Shown: piece by piece, positions 8,531 to 16,206 of the stretch | Layout: each line of letters opens with the position of its first letter | How positions within the stretch are numbered: the stretch's first letter is position 1 | Assembly (NCBI GenBank): GCA_036504075.1 | Contig: DASXVX010000038.1 | Coordinates: 1-59,310, forward strand | Source: DASXVX01 sp036504075 | GTDB taxonomy: Bacteria; Bacillota; Sulfobacillia; Symbiobacteriales; Symbiobacteriaceae | Length of the DNA stretch: 59,310 nucleotides | Direction: 5' to 3' | The notes under the pieces: model-generated | Database searches by the model: none | What the model was told of the DNA's origin: nothing | The model's input: the letters and a program-made list of their open reading frames with translations, nothing else | Made by a program: the position numbers and the translations under genes

Positions 8531-8998
8531 CTAGCCTGCTACGGCGTCTGACTCCAGCCCACAGGTGAGTTCGTCACGAAGCCGTGCTAGGGCCGGCAGG
8601 ATGATGGGGACCTCGTCCGGGGACATGACACTGGTGAGGATGGACAAGCGGGCCCGCAGATCCTTCTGGATCTCGTGAACGCGGTGGCCCTTCTCAGTCG
8701 GCCGGACGGTGATCACCCGGCGATCTTCCTGGCTCCGCTCCCGAGTGAGCCAGCGGTCCCGCTCCAGCCGGTCAACGACCCCGGTGAGGTTGCCCCGAGT
8801 GCAGTTAAGCTGGTTCGCAAGGCTGCCCATGGTCGACGCTTCGCAGTCGACCGCCGCCAACAGTAGCTGGTACTGGGGCAAGGTCAACTCATGGGCCGTG
8901 GTCAGGTACGAGTTACTGCGCTTGCCGACCCGGTCCGCAACAGCCATCAACAGGTCCATCGGGTTGAAGGCAGACACGGCACCTTCGTTTCCCTGCAT
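8531..8998 (-). CDS. MarR family transcriptional regulator
   Basis: A 155-residue MarR protein with the winged helix in the middle (LPQYQLLLAAVDCEA..MGSLANQLNCTRGNLTGVVDRLERDRWLTR) and the conserved wing sequence RSQEDRRVITVRPTEKG. ATG 8998 follows AGGGGGG at suitable spacing; the upstream TTG at 9019 overlaps that site. It lies between two unknown genes in one orientation. MarR proteins bind palindromic operators as dimers and release on ligand or oxidant binding; the ligand here is unknown. Confidence 0.88.
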   Translation of the reverse strand: MQGNEGAVSAFNPMDLLMAVADRVGKRSNSYLTTAHELTLPQYQLLLAAVDCEASTMGSLANQLNCTRGNLTGVVDRLERDRWLTRERSQEDRRVITVRPTEKGHRVHEIQKDLRARLSILTSVMSPDEVPIILPALARLRDELTCGLESDAVAG

Positions 8999-9028
8999 GC
9001 TCGGGACCCCCCCTCTCAAGTTAGGTCG

Positions 9029-9499
9029 TCAAGAAAGTTCCTGGCTTTCGAGTGCTTTGGCCGGATGCTCGGCGGCAGCCCGAGCCAACTGTTTCCTGAG
9101 TTCAGGACTGAGGCCACATCCGCGGTGCCCGCATGCGAACAGTCCGATGCGGCGTGCGATGATGCAGCCCGTCTGCCACGCGGACAGGGAGACCTTGACC
9201 GCCGGAGAGAAACAGGGCTCGCCACCGACCCAATGGAGATTCTGGATCGTCAGGTGCTCCTCGGACTCAAGCAGAACGTGGAAGAGCTCGGTGCGACCGA
9301 TGTACACCGGTTTCTGTGCTTCCTCCTCGGCCCGAACCAAGTGCCGGATCGCGGCCCTCAGCATATCGGGGATCACGGGAAAGCCCTGCAGGCACTGACT
9401 CTGGTATCGTTTCAGTCCGTTGCCGGGCTTGGCTTGAAGGCGCCGCACACGAGTATCCAGGATCAGTTCGGCCGGTGCATCCAGGGCTCCGATAGGCAT
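9029..9499 (-). CDS. Hypothetical protein with C-terminal Cys/His motif
   Basis: A 156-residue soluble protein starting at ATG 9499 with GGAGG 7 nt upstream. The C-terminal quarter has a CGHRGCG motif that may bind metal. The central part contains an LLESEEHLTIQNLHW stretch with an aliphatic pattern typical of a beta-rich domain. It begins about 40 nt after the tRNA-like sequence on the same strand and is followed 30 nt later by MarR. I do not recognise a family. Confidence 0.6.
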   Translation of the reverse strand: MPIGALDAPAELILDTRVRRLQAKPGNGLKRYQSQCLQGFPVIPDMLRAAIRHLVRAEEEAQKPVYIGRTELFHVLLESEEHLTIQNLHWVGGEPCFSPAVKVSLSAWQTGCIIARRIGLFACGHRGCGLSPELRKQLARAAAEHPAKALESQELS

Positions 9500-9538
9500 G
9501 CCGGAACCTCCCTTCAGAAGTTGAGGTTTTGGGTTTGA

Positions 9539-9611
9539 TCGGGGTAGCAGGATTTGAACCTGCGACCTCTGGGGCAACCCCCAGCGCGCTAACCGCTGCG
9601 CCATACCCCGA
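9539..9611 (-). tRNA. tRNA-like sequence with defective anticodon arm
   Basis: On the minus strand the 73-nt sequence has a perfect 7-bp acceptor stem (TCGGGGT/ACCCCGA), a D arm with GGTTA, a normal AGGTC variable loop and a perfect T arm (GCAGG-TTCAAAT-CCTGC). The anticodon arm reads CTGGG-GGTTGC-CCCAG, which leaves a 6-nt loop instead of 7, so no anticodon can be assigned. Positions 8-9 are AT rather than the usual T then purine. It resembles a Pro-type tRNA body that lost one base. No CCA is encoded. A pseudo-tRNA or an attachment-site remnant is likely. Confidence 0.6.
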
Positions 9612-9616
9612 GAAAG

Positions 9617-9639
9617 GGGCCGGGAGTTCGTCCCGGCCC
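9617..9639 (-). terminator. Terminator-like hairpin between HTH gene and tRNA-like sequence
   Basis: A 9-bp perfect GC stem (9617-9625 with 9631-9639) closes a 5-nt loop. On the minus strand it is followed by CTTTCTC. It probably ends the two-gene HTH operon that stops at 9746. Confidence 0.5.
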
Positions 9640-9745
9640 GTCTCCACACTGGGAGAGAGAAAAAAGGGGAGGGAAGCCTTCCGCCGCGTGAATGGCGGAA
9701 AGATGATAGACGGGTTCGGCGAACCTGGTGCCGGAGGTCGGACTG

Positions 9746-10480
9746 CTACGGATCACCGTTCCGGCGCTGGCGGATTCGGCGCGGACCCCACAGGAGTTGC
9801 TTCGCCGTTTCCGGTGAGACCCCCTCGACCTGGAGACGCTCGGCGATAGACCGGTACTTCATGATCGGGTCGCCCAGCACCGGTTCGGGCTGGTAGAACC
9901 ACAACTGGGGCAAATGGGCGAAGTGGGCCAAGCGACTAATCACCGGCCCGGTCGGAATTATGCGTTCTGAGCACATCTGTTCGAGTGTGTTTTGGGAGAT
10001 CATGAGGTGGGTGGCAATCCGGCCCAGCCCCAGGCGCCTGGGGTCCCGGGAAGAAAGGTAGTCGACCGCCAGCTTGAATCGATAACCCGGCGTGGTGTGC
10101 TTGAGCGAAGGCTCCACCCCCTGGAGGTACTCGGCCAGTTCTCGCTTGATGGCGGTGATGGCGTGGTCATCGAACTGGGCGCCAGCCCGTCCAAGCAGCC
10201 AGTCCGTGGTCACGCCGTAGAATTCAGCCAGCGTGAGCAGGTGTTCATACGAGGGCTCCCGCAGGCCCGACTCCCACTGGGACGGAACGTTCCGGCTGGA
10301 GTTGAACAGGTCGGCGATCTCCTGCTGGACCATTCCGAGGCTTTCACGCAACATCTTCAGCCGGTCGGCCAGCGCCCGAGAGTAGGGAGGTTTGACGCCC
10401 ACCTGCTTGTCCACCTGAACTCCGAATGCCAGCTCCTGGTTCATCCCCTGGAGGTAGCTGCAAATCGCTCGCTGCTTCAT
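9746..10480 (-). CDS. XRE-type HTH regulator with second C-terminal HTH-like region
   Basis: A 244-residue protein starting at ATG 10480, which overlaps the upstream gene's stop as ATGA. Residues 35-105 form a Cro/C1-type HTH (RLKMLRESLGMVQQEIADLFNSSRN..SQWESG), followed by a tail typical of repressors (LAEFYGVTTDWLLGR). The C-terminal half (about 140-215) has a second helical region resembling that of the divergent gene 11047-11688: a basic strand, an RIATHLM- or RLSVASG-type helix, and LWF or NWF. The two are probably distant paralogues. Target genes are unknown; the surrounding island is the obvious candidate. Confidence 0.8.
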   Translation of the reverse strand: MKQRAICSYLQGMNQELAFGVQVDKQVGVKPPYSRALADRLKMLRESLGMVQQEIADLFNSSRNVPSQWESGLREPSYEHLLTLAEFYGVTTDWLLGRAGAQFDDHAITAIKRELAEYLQGVEPSLKHTTPGYRFKLAVDYLSSRDPRRLGLGRIATHLMISQNTLEQMCSERIIPTGPVISRLAHFAHLPQLWFYQPEPVLGDPIMKYRSIAERLQVEGVSPETAKQLLWGPRRIRQRRNGDP

Positions 10481-10806
10481 CGCGATTCCTCCAACTCTTC
10501 GAGGCGGTCCCGGAGTCGAACGTGGAGAAGCGTGAGCCGCTCCTTGTCTTTCGGGCCGGCCTCTAGCCACTGGTCAGTGATCGTCTCGATGGCCTCCCGG
10601 ACGGCCGCCGGCGTCGTCAACTTCTCCGGGACGACGGTCGGGGCGGTGTTCCCCAGGAAGGTCGGGATGGCCATTACCGGGATTCCCGTGGAGAGACCGA
10701 CGACCGGCCGGACGTTGGCGTTCATTACCGTGCGCCAGGGCCGGATGCCCTGAAGGGTCACACGGGACTCAACCATGCGGGCTGCCTTCTCACTGAGAAT
10801 CGCCAT
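10477..10806 (-). CDS. Hypothetical 109-residue protein co-translated with HTH regulator
   Basis: ATG 10806 has AGGGGGA 7 nt upstream; a GTG at 10827 is the alternative. The C-terminal third is strongly helical and charged (KDKERLTLLHVRLRDRLEEL), suggesting a coiled coil. The start is basic (LSEKAARMVESRV). Its stop overlaps the HTH gene start by 4 nt, so the two products are made together and may interact. The layout resembles small regulator or antitoxin pairs, but no family is recognised. Confidence 0.6.
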   Translation of the reverse strand: MAILSEKAARMVESRVTLQGIRPWRTVMNANVRPVVGLSTGIPVMAIPTFLGNTAPTVVPEKLTTPAAVREAIETITDQWLEAGPKDKERLTLLHVRLRDRLEELEESR

Positions 10807-10892
10807 GATGCAGTCCCCCTTGTTCACTGTCGCCGGCCTTGCGGCCCTGCCGGTGGTTATACCTTACCACCCGAAGTGGATACCAGAAAATG

Positions 10893-10924
10893 GCCAGGCG
10901 GCTGAGTCACCTCAGCCGCCTGGC
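10893..10924. promoter_or_regulatory. Perfect 14-bp inverted repeat between divergent HTH genes
   Basis: A perfect dyad (10893-10906 with 10911-10924, TCAC loop) lies between the divergent starts at 10806 and 11047. ATTTGT follows it on the plus strand, so it looks like a terminator. No gene ends here, so it may instead be an operator for the flanking HTH proteins or the terminator of a lost gene. Confidence 0.5.
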
Positions 10925-10976
10925 ATTTGTATGTGTCGATGGCACATACTCCACGACCCCGGCACACAAGACAGGC

Positions 10977-11005
10977 TTGCACCGCCAGAGTAATTACCTT
11001 ATACT
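10977..11005 (+). promoter_or_regulatory. Sigma-A promoter of HTH gene 11047
   Basis: TTGCAC (10977-10982) and TATACT (11000-11005) are separated by exactly 17 nt. Transcription would begin near 11012, leaving a ~35-nt leader with an AGAGGGGAT ribosome binding site. Confidence 0.7.
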
Positions 11006-11046
11006 GGAAAGTGACCCAGTTTCACCCGAGAGGGGATGAAAGCCCG

Positions 11047-11688
11047 ATGTCGGTAGGGCACCGGCTCCAGGCGTATCTTGACAAACTAGGCCATTCATAC
11101 CGTGATGTCGAACGCATCGCGAAAGTCAGCCGTGAAACCGTGCGGCGGATCTGCAACGGGTACGATGGCCCCACGATTGAGTATCAGGTGAAGAAAATCG
11201 TCAGGGGCTATCAGGCCGCTGGCTTTGATCTCAATGAAGACTATTTGTTTGAAGGCCGGAACCCGAAGGGCGATTTCGAGTGGATGATCGGCCATGCTGG
11301 TACCGGGCAACGGATCGCGTATCTGTCCATGACCATACAGCAGCGCGTCCGATTGACGGTAACCTTCCTGGGCGCTCGGTATCCAACTCTGTGTGAGCCG
11401 GAGCGCCTGTCCGTTGCCAGCGGGCTCGATCCCAAGATCGTTGAACGCGTCCTAACGACTTGGGAACGGCAACCCCCTGACGTCGAAACCGCCCTCGCTC
11501 TGGCTCGCGGGATCACCCGGCTCACGGAGATCTGCCGGAACTGGTTTCGGTGCGGATGGCTGGATACCGAGTCGCCTTCGAGGGCGTTGGTTGAGGGGGC
11601 TGGCCAGGCGTGTTTCGGTGGCCGCACTGCCCCTCGCACCACCAAGGTGGTGATCGACTCCATCAAGTGCAGTCCCTGGGTCTGTTAG
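11047..11688 (+). CDS. HTH-domain regulator, divergent paralogue-like of the XRE gene
   Basis: A 213-residue protein starting at ATG 11047, with AGGGGAT 9 nt upstream and a good promoter. The N-terminus is a compact HTH (LQAYLDKLGHSYRDVERIAK..SRETVRRICNG). The C-terminal half has a second helical unit (RLTVTFLGARYPTL..ERLSVASG) with an NWF near 180, mirroring the opposite-strand XRE protein. It ends by overlapping (4 nt, convergent) the stop of a small exported peptide gene. It may regulate the TPR/peptide pair or the toxin operons; this is inferred from position. Confidence 0.7.
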   Translation: MSVGHRLQAYLDKLGHSYRDVERIAKVSRETVRRICNGYDGPTIEYQVKKIVRGYQAAGFDLNEDYLFEGRNPKGDFEWMIGHAGTGQRIAYLSMTIQQRVRLTVTFLGARYPTLCEPERLSVASGLDPKIVERVLTTWERQPPDVETALALARGITRLTEICRNWFRCGWLDTESPSRALVEGAGQACFGGRTAPRTTKVVIDSIKCSPWVC

Positions 11689-11819
11689 CGCGCTTGAGGT
11701 TTAGACCACGCCATGATACCCACCATGGGCCGGGGATCTGAATAAGCAGCCAGTGCCGAGCTGGCCATGACAGCTAGCAGCGCAAGAACGACCAGGATCA
11801 CAGAGCACGCCTTCTTCAC
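11685..11819 (-). CDS. Exported 44-residue pro-peptide (Phr-like signal candidate)
   Basis: GTG 11819 has GGGGAGG 8 nt upstream and begins 31 nt after the stop of the TPR gene on the same strand. The product starts MKKACSVILVVLALL and has a classic Sec signal peptide ending ...SALA. It would release a short tail, about YSDPRPMVGIMAWSKPQAR. Size, export signal and position directly after a TPR protein are those of Phr-type pro-peptides in Rap-Phr or RRNPP quorum-sensing cassettes. No homologue is recognised by sequence, so the signalling role is inference. Confidence 0.65.
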   Translation of the reverse strand: MKKACSVILVVLALLAVMASSALAAYSDPRPMVGIMAWSKPQAR

Positions 11820-11850
11820 GCAAACAACCTCCCCGTTTCTCTCTGCAGAC

Positions 11851-12798
11851 CTATCTCTGTGATGTTAACCGGGCAATGAACTCCTCGGCGGCACCCGGAT
11901 CACGCAGGGCCAGTTCCTGGATTGAGTTACTGAACTGAGCAATCAGGTAAGGGTGTGTTTCGTCCTCCTCGGCGTTGAGCTTCGCCAGCACCGCTCCTGC
12001 CAAGGCGGCGAAATTGTTGCCCTCGGCACGGGAGGCCAAATGCAGCACATCGTAGGCCAGGGCACTCAGCGTTGGGAGGTTGGTCGCCCGGGCAATCGCC
12101 TCCTGGGCTTGTCCCTTGGCCGCTGGAATGTCCCCTTTTAACAGGCTCAACGTTGCCTTGTCGATCAGGTGGCTTGCTACCGCCGAATCGTTTTCGGGAT
12201 GGAGAGCGATGTAGGCATCGCCGTCCCCAATGAGGCCCTCGGCCACGGTCACCTGGCGTAGAGCCAGAGCCTGTTCGGTCGCATTCTGGCGAGCCTCTTC
12301 TGCCCAGCGGTGGTCTCTTCGCTTCTTGGCTTCCTCATACGTTCGCATGAATTGGCGCAGAGCTTCCTCGAATCGGCCGGCGGCCCGGAAGGACGCCCCG
12401 AGACCGAACATCGCTACCAGATACCGCCTCTGTCCCTCCACTCCGTACCGGCTCAGGAACTCGAAGTACTTTTGGATGGTGAGTACGGATTGCTCCTGGA
12501 GGTTCAGTTTTCGCTGGACAAACGCCAACTCGATGAGTGCTCGGGCCAGTACATCCCACGCCCTGGCCTGCTCCGCAATCATGACAGCCCGCTGGCCGGA
12601 TTCCAGGGCCAGCGAGAACTGGTTCTTGTTACTCAATGAGTGGGTTCGAGCGAAGTGCAGGAATGCCTCTTCGCTTTTCTTCCATTTGCCTTGGGCTAAT
12701 GCCCTGGCAGCGAGATCGGAGGCGGATTCCCACGCCTCGGCGTCCAGGGCGTTTTTCACGGTGTCCAGGGAAATACGCTCTTGCTTGTTGCTGCCCAC
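11851..12798 (-). CDS. TPR-repeat protein, candidate peptide receptor (Rap-like)
   Basis: A 315-residue all-helical protein. GTG 12798 has AGGAGGGG about 7 nt upstream; a more distant in-frame start at 12840 precedes that site. At least five TPR-like hairpins are visible (for example AWDVLARALIELAFVQRKLN, FGLGASFRAAGRFEEALRQF, LPTLSALAYDVLHLASRAEG). There is no HTH, so it resembles Rap phosphatase/anti-activator receptors more than PlcR or NprR. Its own promoter and the immediately following exported peptide gene make a receptor/pro-peptide pair likely. The regulated target is unknown. Confidence 0.75.
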   Translation of the reverse strand: MGSNKQERISLDTVKNALDAEAWESASDLAARALAQGKWKKSEEAFLHFARTHSLSNKNQFSLALESGQRAVMIAEQARAWDVLARALIELAFVQRKLNLQEQSVLTIQKYFEFLSRYGVEGQRRYLVAMFGLGASFRAAGRFEEALRQFMRTYEEAKKRRDHRWAEEARQNATEQALALRQVTVAEGLIGDGDAYIALHPENDSAVASHLIDKATLSLLKGDIPAAKGQAQEAIARATNLPTLSALAYDVLHLASRAEGNNFAALAGAVLAKLNAEEDETHPYLIAQFSNSIQELALRDPGAAEEFIARLTSQR

Positions 12799-12839
12799 CT
12801 CGGCCCCTCCTGTTGGAACTGGGTTACGCTGCCAGGTCA

Positions 12840-12869
12840 ATTATATCCCTGGAAGGAGGTGGAAGACAA
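12840..12869 (-). promoter_or_regulatory. Promoter of TPR-peptide pair
   Basis: On the minus strand TTGTCT (12869-12864) and TATAAT (12845-12840) are separated by 18 nt. The start point would be near 12833, giving a ~35-nt leader to GTG 12798. Confidence 0.65.
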
Positions 12870-13171
12870 GGGGAATTTTCGCTGGGAGCTAGAAAGAGTA
12901 CGCACCGTAGACACCGCTCTTGGTCGGTATCGTACGGCGCGAATGGTATGAACAACGAAGCTTCACGGAAGCATTTGTGGACAAGTGTGGATAATCACCG
13001 GCGATGGCGATGGCGATGGCGGTGGCGGCGGAAGGCTGGGGTCGCTGCAGGCTCCATGTGCACCCCGGCACCGGCTTATAGCGAGGATCCCCCAGCCAGC
13101 CCCGAAGGAAGGCGGCGGCCCGCGGAATGTGGCCAGGGGGGTTTCATGCGGCGCCTTCGCATTGCTAGTCT
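12870..13171. other. Intergenic region, no gene seen
   Basis: The stretch holds a short GGCGATGGC/GGTGGCGGC microrepeat (about 13000-13032) and no open frame with a ribosome binding site. Nothing else is recognised. Confidence 0.5.
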
Positions 13172-13531
13172 CTACGTTCGGTTCAGATGGGTATCCTTGA
13201 ACCCAGTTTCATACTTGAGTCCGTAGCCTAACATACGATCCATTCCTATATGAGCTACCCAGATCAAAGCTCCCTGAGTCAGCACCGGCTGCCGGCATAG
13301 GAATCCGGTTGCAGCCAAGACAAGCGGAGTTACGTATGTGTGAATCACGTTATACGTGACGGCTCCTACACGGTTTCCCGCCAAATACCCCAGTGCCGAC
13401 AAATCGGGAACGAGGAGAAGGAGGATGAACAGCAGCCAGGGGCCACCGACGGTCCGGTACAGCACTGCTGCAAGTATGAAGGCGGCCAGCCCCTCCCCCC
13501 GCAGCAGGTAAAACGGCATGCCTTTCTGCAT
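13172..13531 (-). CDS. DUF4260 family membrane protein
   Basis: A 119-residue protein with about four membrane helices. It carries the family blocks PDLSALGYLAGNRVGAVTYN (residues 42-61), HTYVTPLVL and the C-terminal WVAHIGMDRMLGYGLKY..FKDTHL. Family length is about 115-120, so it is complete. It follows the alpha/beta hydrolase by 12 nt and is the last gene of a TetR-controlled operon. The biochemical function of DUF4260 is unknown. Confidence 0.88.
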   Translation of the reverse strand: MQKGMPFYLLRGEGLAAFILAAVLYRTVGGPWLLFILLLLVPDLSALGYLAGNRVGAVTYNVIHTYVTPLVLAATGFLCRQPVLTQGALIWVAHIGMDRMLGYGLKYETGFKDTHLNRT

Positions 13532-13543
13532 CTGAATAGCCTC

Positions 13544-14728
13544 CTAACGGGCGAACTGTTCGTCAAGCCAGTCAAAGATGACCTGGTGCAAGCGGTGGGC
13601 GAGACCTACCTGACAATGCTCCTCGCCGCCCTCTTCAATCGTAAAGACTACGCGCGTCTTGGGACAGGTCAGGCTCTTCATGAACCGTTCGGTCTGCTCC
13701 AGCGGGACAAAATGGTCCTTCTCCCCAGCCAGAACCAAAGTTGGGCAGGCGATTCGGCCGGCCACGTCCCTCAAATGATACTGCTTCATGATGTCAGGGA
13801 GTTGGGCGACACTTTTGGCGCCAAACACCCAGAGCGAATTCGCAACGGACCAGCGCAGACCCGAATTGAACCGGACGGCGAGGCGTGCCGCTATGTTCAG
13901 GAGCCCGGGGTACTTCTCCAGAGTTGCCATGAGCGGGCTGGTCTTTGCGACCGAGTTCCAGACGTCAAAGAAGGTGTCGTAGGCGATACAGGCAGCGATG
14001 CGCTTTTCGAAGGCCGCCGCGCGCGGCGCATAGTAACCGCCCAGGGACATGCCCATCAGGGCAATCTGCTCCGGGATTACCTCCGACCGGGCCACGAGGT
14101 AGTCCACCGCTGCTGCAACGGGGACCTCATAGTCAACCCGGGCCGGCATCCCTGCCAGGCGCAAAGGCGCTCCTTGTCCCGGCCCGTCAAAGCAGAGGCA
14201 GTTATACCCGCGCCGGATGGCTGCCGCAGCCCCCGCAAGGTACAACTCCTCGGCCGTGGAGTCGAACCCGCCCACAAAGAGTAACGTGGGGCGCGGCCTT
14301 CCGCTGTCGTCAGGCGAATACCAGTATCCAGGCAGTGCAGTACCTTCGTATGGGATTGCCACAGTCTCGCAGGGTGTATCGAGCAGGGCCATGCCCTGAC
14401 GGAACGTCGTCCGGCTGCACTCGAAACACGGGAGCAGCCGTGGGTCATCCGACTTCAAGAAAAACTCCGCCGTCCGGTAGTAGTTGTGGGCTCGGATGAA
14501 AGCCTCCCGGGCGCTTACCCGGTGCCCGCCCGCCAGCGAGTGGCGTGCAATCTCCGCCACGCGACCGGCAGTTCGGTGCCATTCGACATACCAACTCTCC
14601 ATATCTCCCTCTTTAATGCGGGCTGCGGTTGCCAGGCACTCCCCCAAATCTGCTCCCTGGTACGGTACATAGGAAACAGCCCGCAGAAGCTCAAAGGAAA
14701 AGGCCTGGTCTTTGAACGACAACTTCAT
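13544..14728 (-). CDS. Alpha/beta hydrolase (FrsA/pseudooxynicotine-hydrolase-like)
   Basis: A 394-residue cytosolic hydrolase. The N-terminal ~120 residues form the helical cap found in this subgroup, followed by an alpha/beta core. The nucleophile is Ser228 in GMSLGG, the acid is probably Asp in GEKDHFVP near 345, and the His lies in EEGGEEHCQVG near 372. Homologues cleave C-C or ester bonds in aromatic or acyl substrates; the substrate here is not predictable. A TetR-type operator lies 47 nt upstream of the start, and the divergently read-through TetR gene is next upstream. DUF4260 follows in the same operon. Confidence 0.85.
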   Translation of the reverse strand: MKLSFKDQAFSFELLRAVSYVPYQGADLGECLATAARIKEGDMESWYVEWHRTAGRVAEIARHSLAGGHRVSAREAFIRAHNYYRTAEFFLKSDDPRLLPCFECSRTTFRQGMALLDTPCETVAIPYEGTALPGYWYSPDDSGRPRPTLLFVGGFDSTAEELYLAGAAAAIRRGYNCLCFDGPGQGAPLRLAGMPARVDYEVPVAAAVDYLVARSEVIPEQIALMGMSLGGYYAPRAAAFEKRIAACIAYDTFFDVWNSVAKTSPLMATLEKYPGLLNIAARLAVRFNSGLRWSVANSLWVFGAKSVAQLPDIMKQYHLRDVAGRIACPTLVLAGEKDHFVPLEQTERFMKSLTCPKTRVVFTIEEGGEEHCQVGLAHRLHQVIFDWLDEQFAR

Positions 14729-14774
14729 GATGAACTACCTCCTTCATCTATGTGGCTGTGCGAAGTGAATTTAG

Positions 14775-14789
14775 TAATCAATCGTTAAC
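14775..14789. promoter_or_regulatory. TetR operator, hydrolase copy
   Basis: TAATCAATCGTTAAC matches 13 of 15 bases of TAATCGATCGTTAGC at 15400-15414, which lies just upstream of the TetR gene. Each site sits directly upstream of one of the two genes, as expected for a local repressor. Confidence 0.65.
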
Positions 14790-14810
14790 TAATGGGCCGA
14801 AGAGAAACGG

Positions 14811-15389
14811 CTACGGCAGTCCGACAAGGCTGCGCAGCCGCTGCTGAAGTTCAATCTTCACCTCCTGCGTAACTGCAATGTCGATCATCCCCTGGTCAAT
14901 CACCAGGGCAAGCCGGCTGATGGCGCCAAAAACCAGGATCGCGGTCAGGGGTGGGGTTTGCGGAGGGAGTTCCCCGGCCTCGACGCCGTGGCGGATCATA
15001 TCAGCCAGAGCCTCCAGCGGTCGTCGATGGTCCGGGGACAACTCAGCAAAGGTATGGTGCCGCTGCATGATGATCAGGATGCCAAAACGATCGGCTTCGA
15101 ACTGGTGGACCAGCTCAGCCACCAGCGCATCCCAACGAAGCCGGAGAGGACCGGGCCGGGCTGCGAACTCGTCAATCAGTCGCGCGTAGAGGTCAGAGTA
15201 GTGGATAAAGATAGCCTTCGCAACGGCCTCCTTACTGGCGAAGTGCTTGTAGAGGGCGGCTTCGGTCACTCCTGCCGCGCGGCCGATGTCTCGAATGCTT
15301 GCCCCATCGACCCCTTGGCGAGCAAAAAGTCGGATGGCCGCTGCCAGAATCGCATCCCGCTTACTGTCACTGTGTGATATTCGTTTCAT
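14811..15389 (-). CDS. TetR/AcrR family transcriptional regulator
   Basis: A 192-residue regulator starting at ATG 15389. Residues 8-55 form the TetR HTH (KRDAILAAAIRLFARQGVDG..IRDIGRAAGVTEAALYKHF), and the remainder is a divergent ligand-binding helical domain. It lies upstream of the hydrolase-DUF4260 pair in the same orientation. Two nearly identical operator-like sites, one before this gene and one before the hydrolase, suggest autoregulation and control of the hydrolase. The ligand is unknown. Confidence 0.9.
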   Translation of the reverse strand: MKRISHSDSKRDAILAAAIRLFARQGVDGASIRDIGRAAGVTEAALYKHFASKEAVAKAIFIHYSDLYARLIDEFAARPGPLRLRWDALVAELVHQFEADRFGILIIMQRHHTFAELSPDHRRPLEALADMIRHGVEAGELPPQTPPLTAILVFGAISRLALVIDQGMIDIAVTQEVKIELQQRLRSLVGLP

Positions 15390-15399
15390 GGATCTATGG

Positions 15400-15414
15400 T
15401 AATCGATCGTTAGC
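15400..15414. promoter_or_regulatory. TetR operator, autoregulatory copy
   Basis: TAATCGATCGTTAGC lies 11-25 nt before the TetR start codon. It is a near-palindrome around GATC and matches the site at 14775-14789. Binding here would block ribosome access or promoter clearance of the regulator's own gene. Confidence 0.65.
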
Positions 15415-15477
15415 CAAAATGTCAAGCTGAACTCCGGTGTCATTGCCATCATACGGGCATCATCATGCGGTTGATTA

Positions 15478-15768
15478 TCACGGCTGGCCCGAAGGCCTCC
15501 GCCGAGGTAGGATCGTGTAACCTAAAAGACCCTGTTCTTGAAGCCACTGGAGATCGTTGTGTAGCCGCCTTCAGTTCAAGGAATGCCTTCACCTCGGGGA
15601 TGGAGTCAAAGCTGTCGCCGACCACGTTCCACATCATCCGGCCATCCTGCGCGAGGGTCCGTACCACTCACTTATCCCGTTTCCCAACCGTGTTGGATGG
15701 CAACGCCTCACCACCTCACGACTGCGGACGCCCTCCAGCACTTCGGTGCTGACGCTTATTTCACCCAT
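15478..15768 (-). pseudogene. Degraded small protein gene, two frameshifts
   Basis: Three overlapping reading frames join into one plausible product. The first starts at ATG 15768 (MGEISVSTEVLEGVRSREVV). The second carries DGRMMWNVVGDSFDSIPE and KAFLELK. The third carries NDLQWLQEQGLLGYTILPR and ends at 15478. Shifts fall near 15660-15690 and 15570-15580. The family is not recognised. The decayed state fits an accessory region. Confidence 0.45.
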
Positions 15769-16206
15769 ACTCCAGTACAGTTAACCGTTACATATCGTGG
15801 GAAGATATGGTCAAACGGTGTGGTTGTGTACGTTGCTCACCATATTGATAGGTCCCGGGTTAACTCGGAGAGCAATGCCACCAATATGACTTGATCGCGG
15901 CGTGAAAGGAATAGGTCCAAAGTGAAGGCGCCGGCGGAAGAACCCGTCGGCGCCATACCCTCATGGTCATTCGACTGTGGCAGCGGCGTGTTTGACAGCA
16001 TTATCTGAGGTCGTTGTTGCCGGCGACACGAGACCAGTGAACGGGCGATCGTAGTCTCCAAAAAGGTGGGGGTGGCCCGGGATTTCCCGGGCCACAAGCA
16101 TGCCTGGAGCTCTTGGGGAGAGGGCGACAACAAAATATGGAAATTATGTCCGGCGGCGGAAGGAAGGACGAACTTAAAGCATGAAGCCACATGGCGAGGT
16201 GATGAG
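15769..16206. other. Intergenic region with two strong hairpins
   Basis: No convincing gene. Two stable dyads are present: GGCGCCGGCGG..CCCGTCGGCGCC near 15925-15952, and a perfect 10-bp GTGGCCCGGG/CCCGGGCCAC at 16072-16095. Neither has a long T tract. They may end transcripts entering from either side or be remnants of insertion sequences. Confidence 0.4.

Noticed and set aside
13000..13032. GGCGATGGC microrepeat as a regulatory or CRISPR-like element
   Set aside because: Very short, imperfect and unaccompanied by any gene or dyad; probably replication slippage.
12889..13071. 60-residue minus-strand frame
   Set aside because: No ribosome binding site, repeats of Ala-Ile come from the microrepeat, and no signal or domain.
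15837..16190. 117-residue minus-strand frame before the toxin locus
   Set aside because: It crosses a strong hairpin, has no ribosome binding site and no protein-like pattern.
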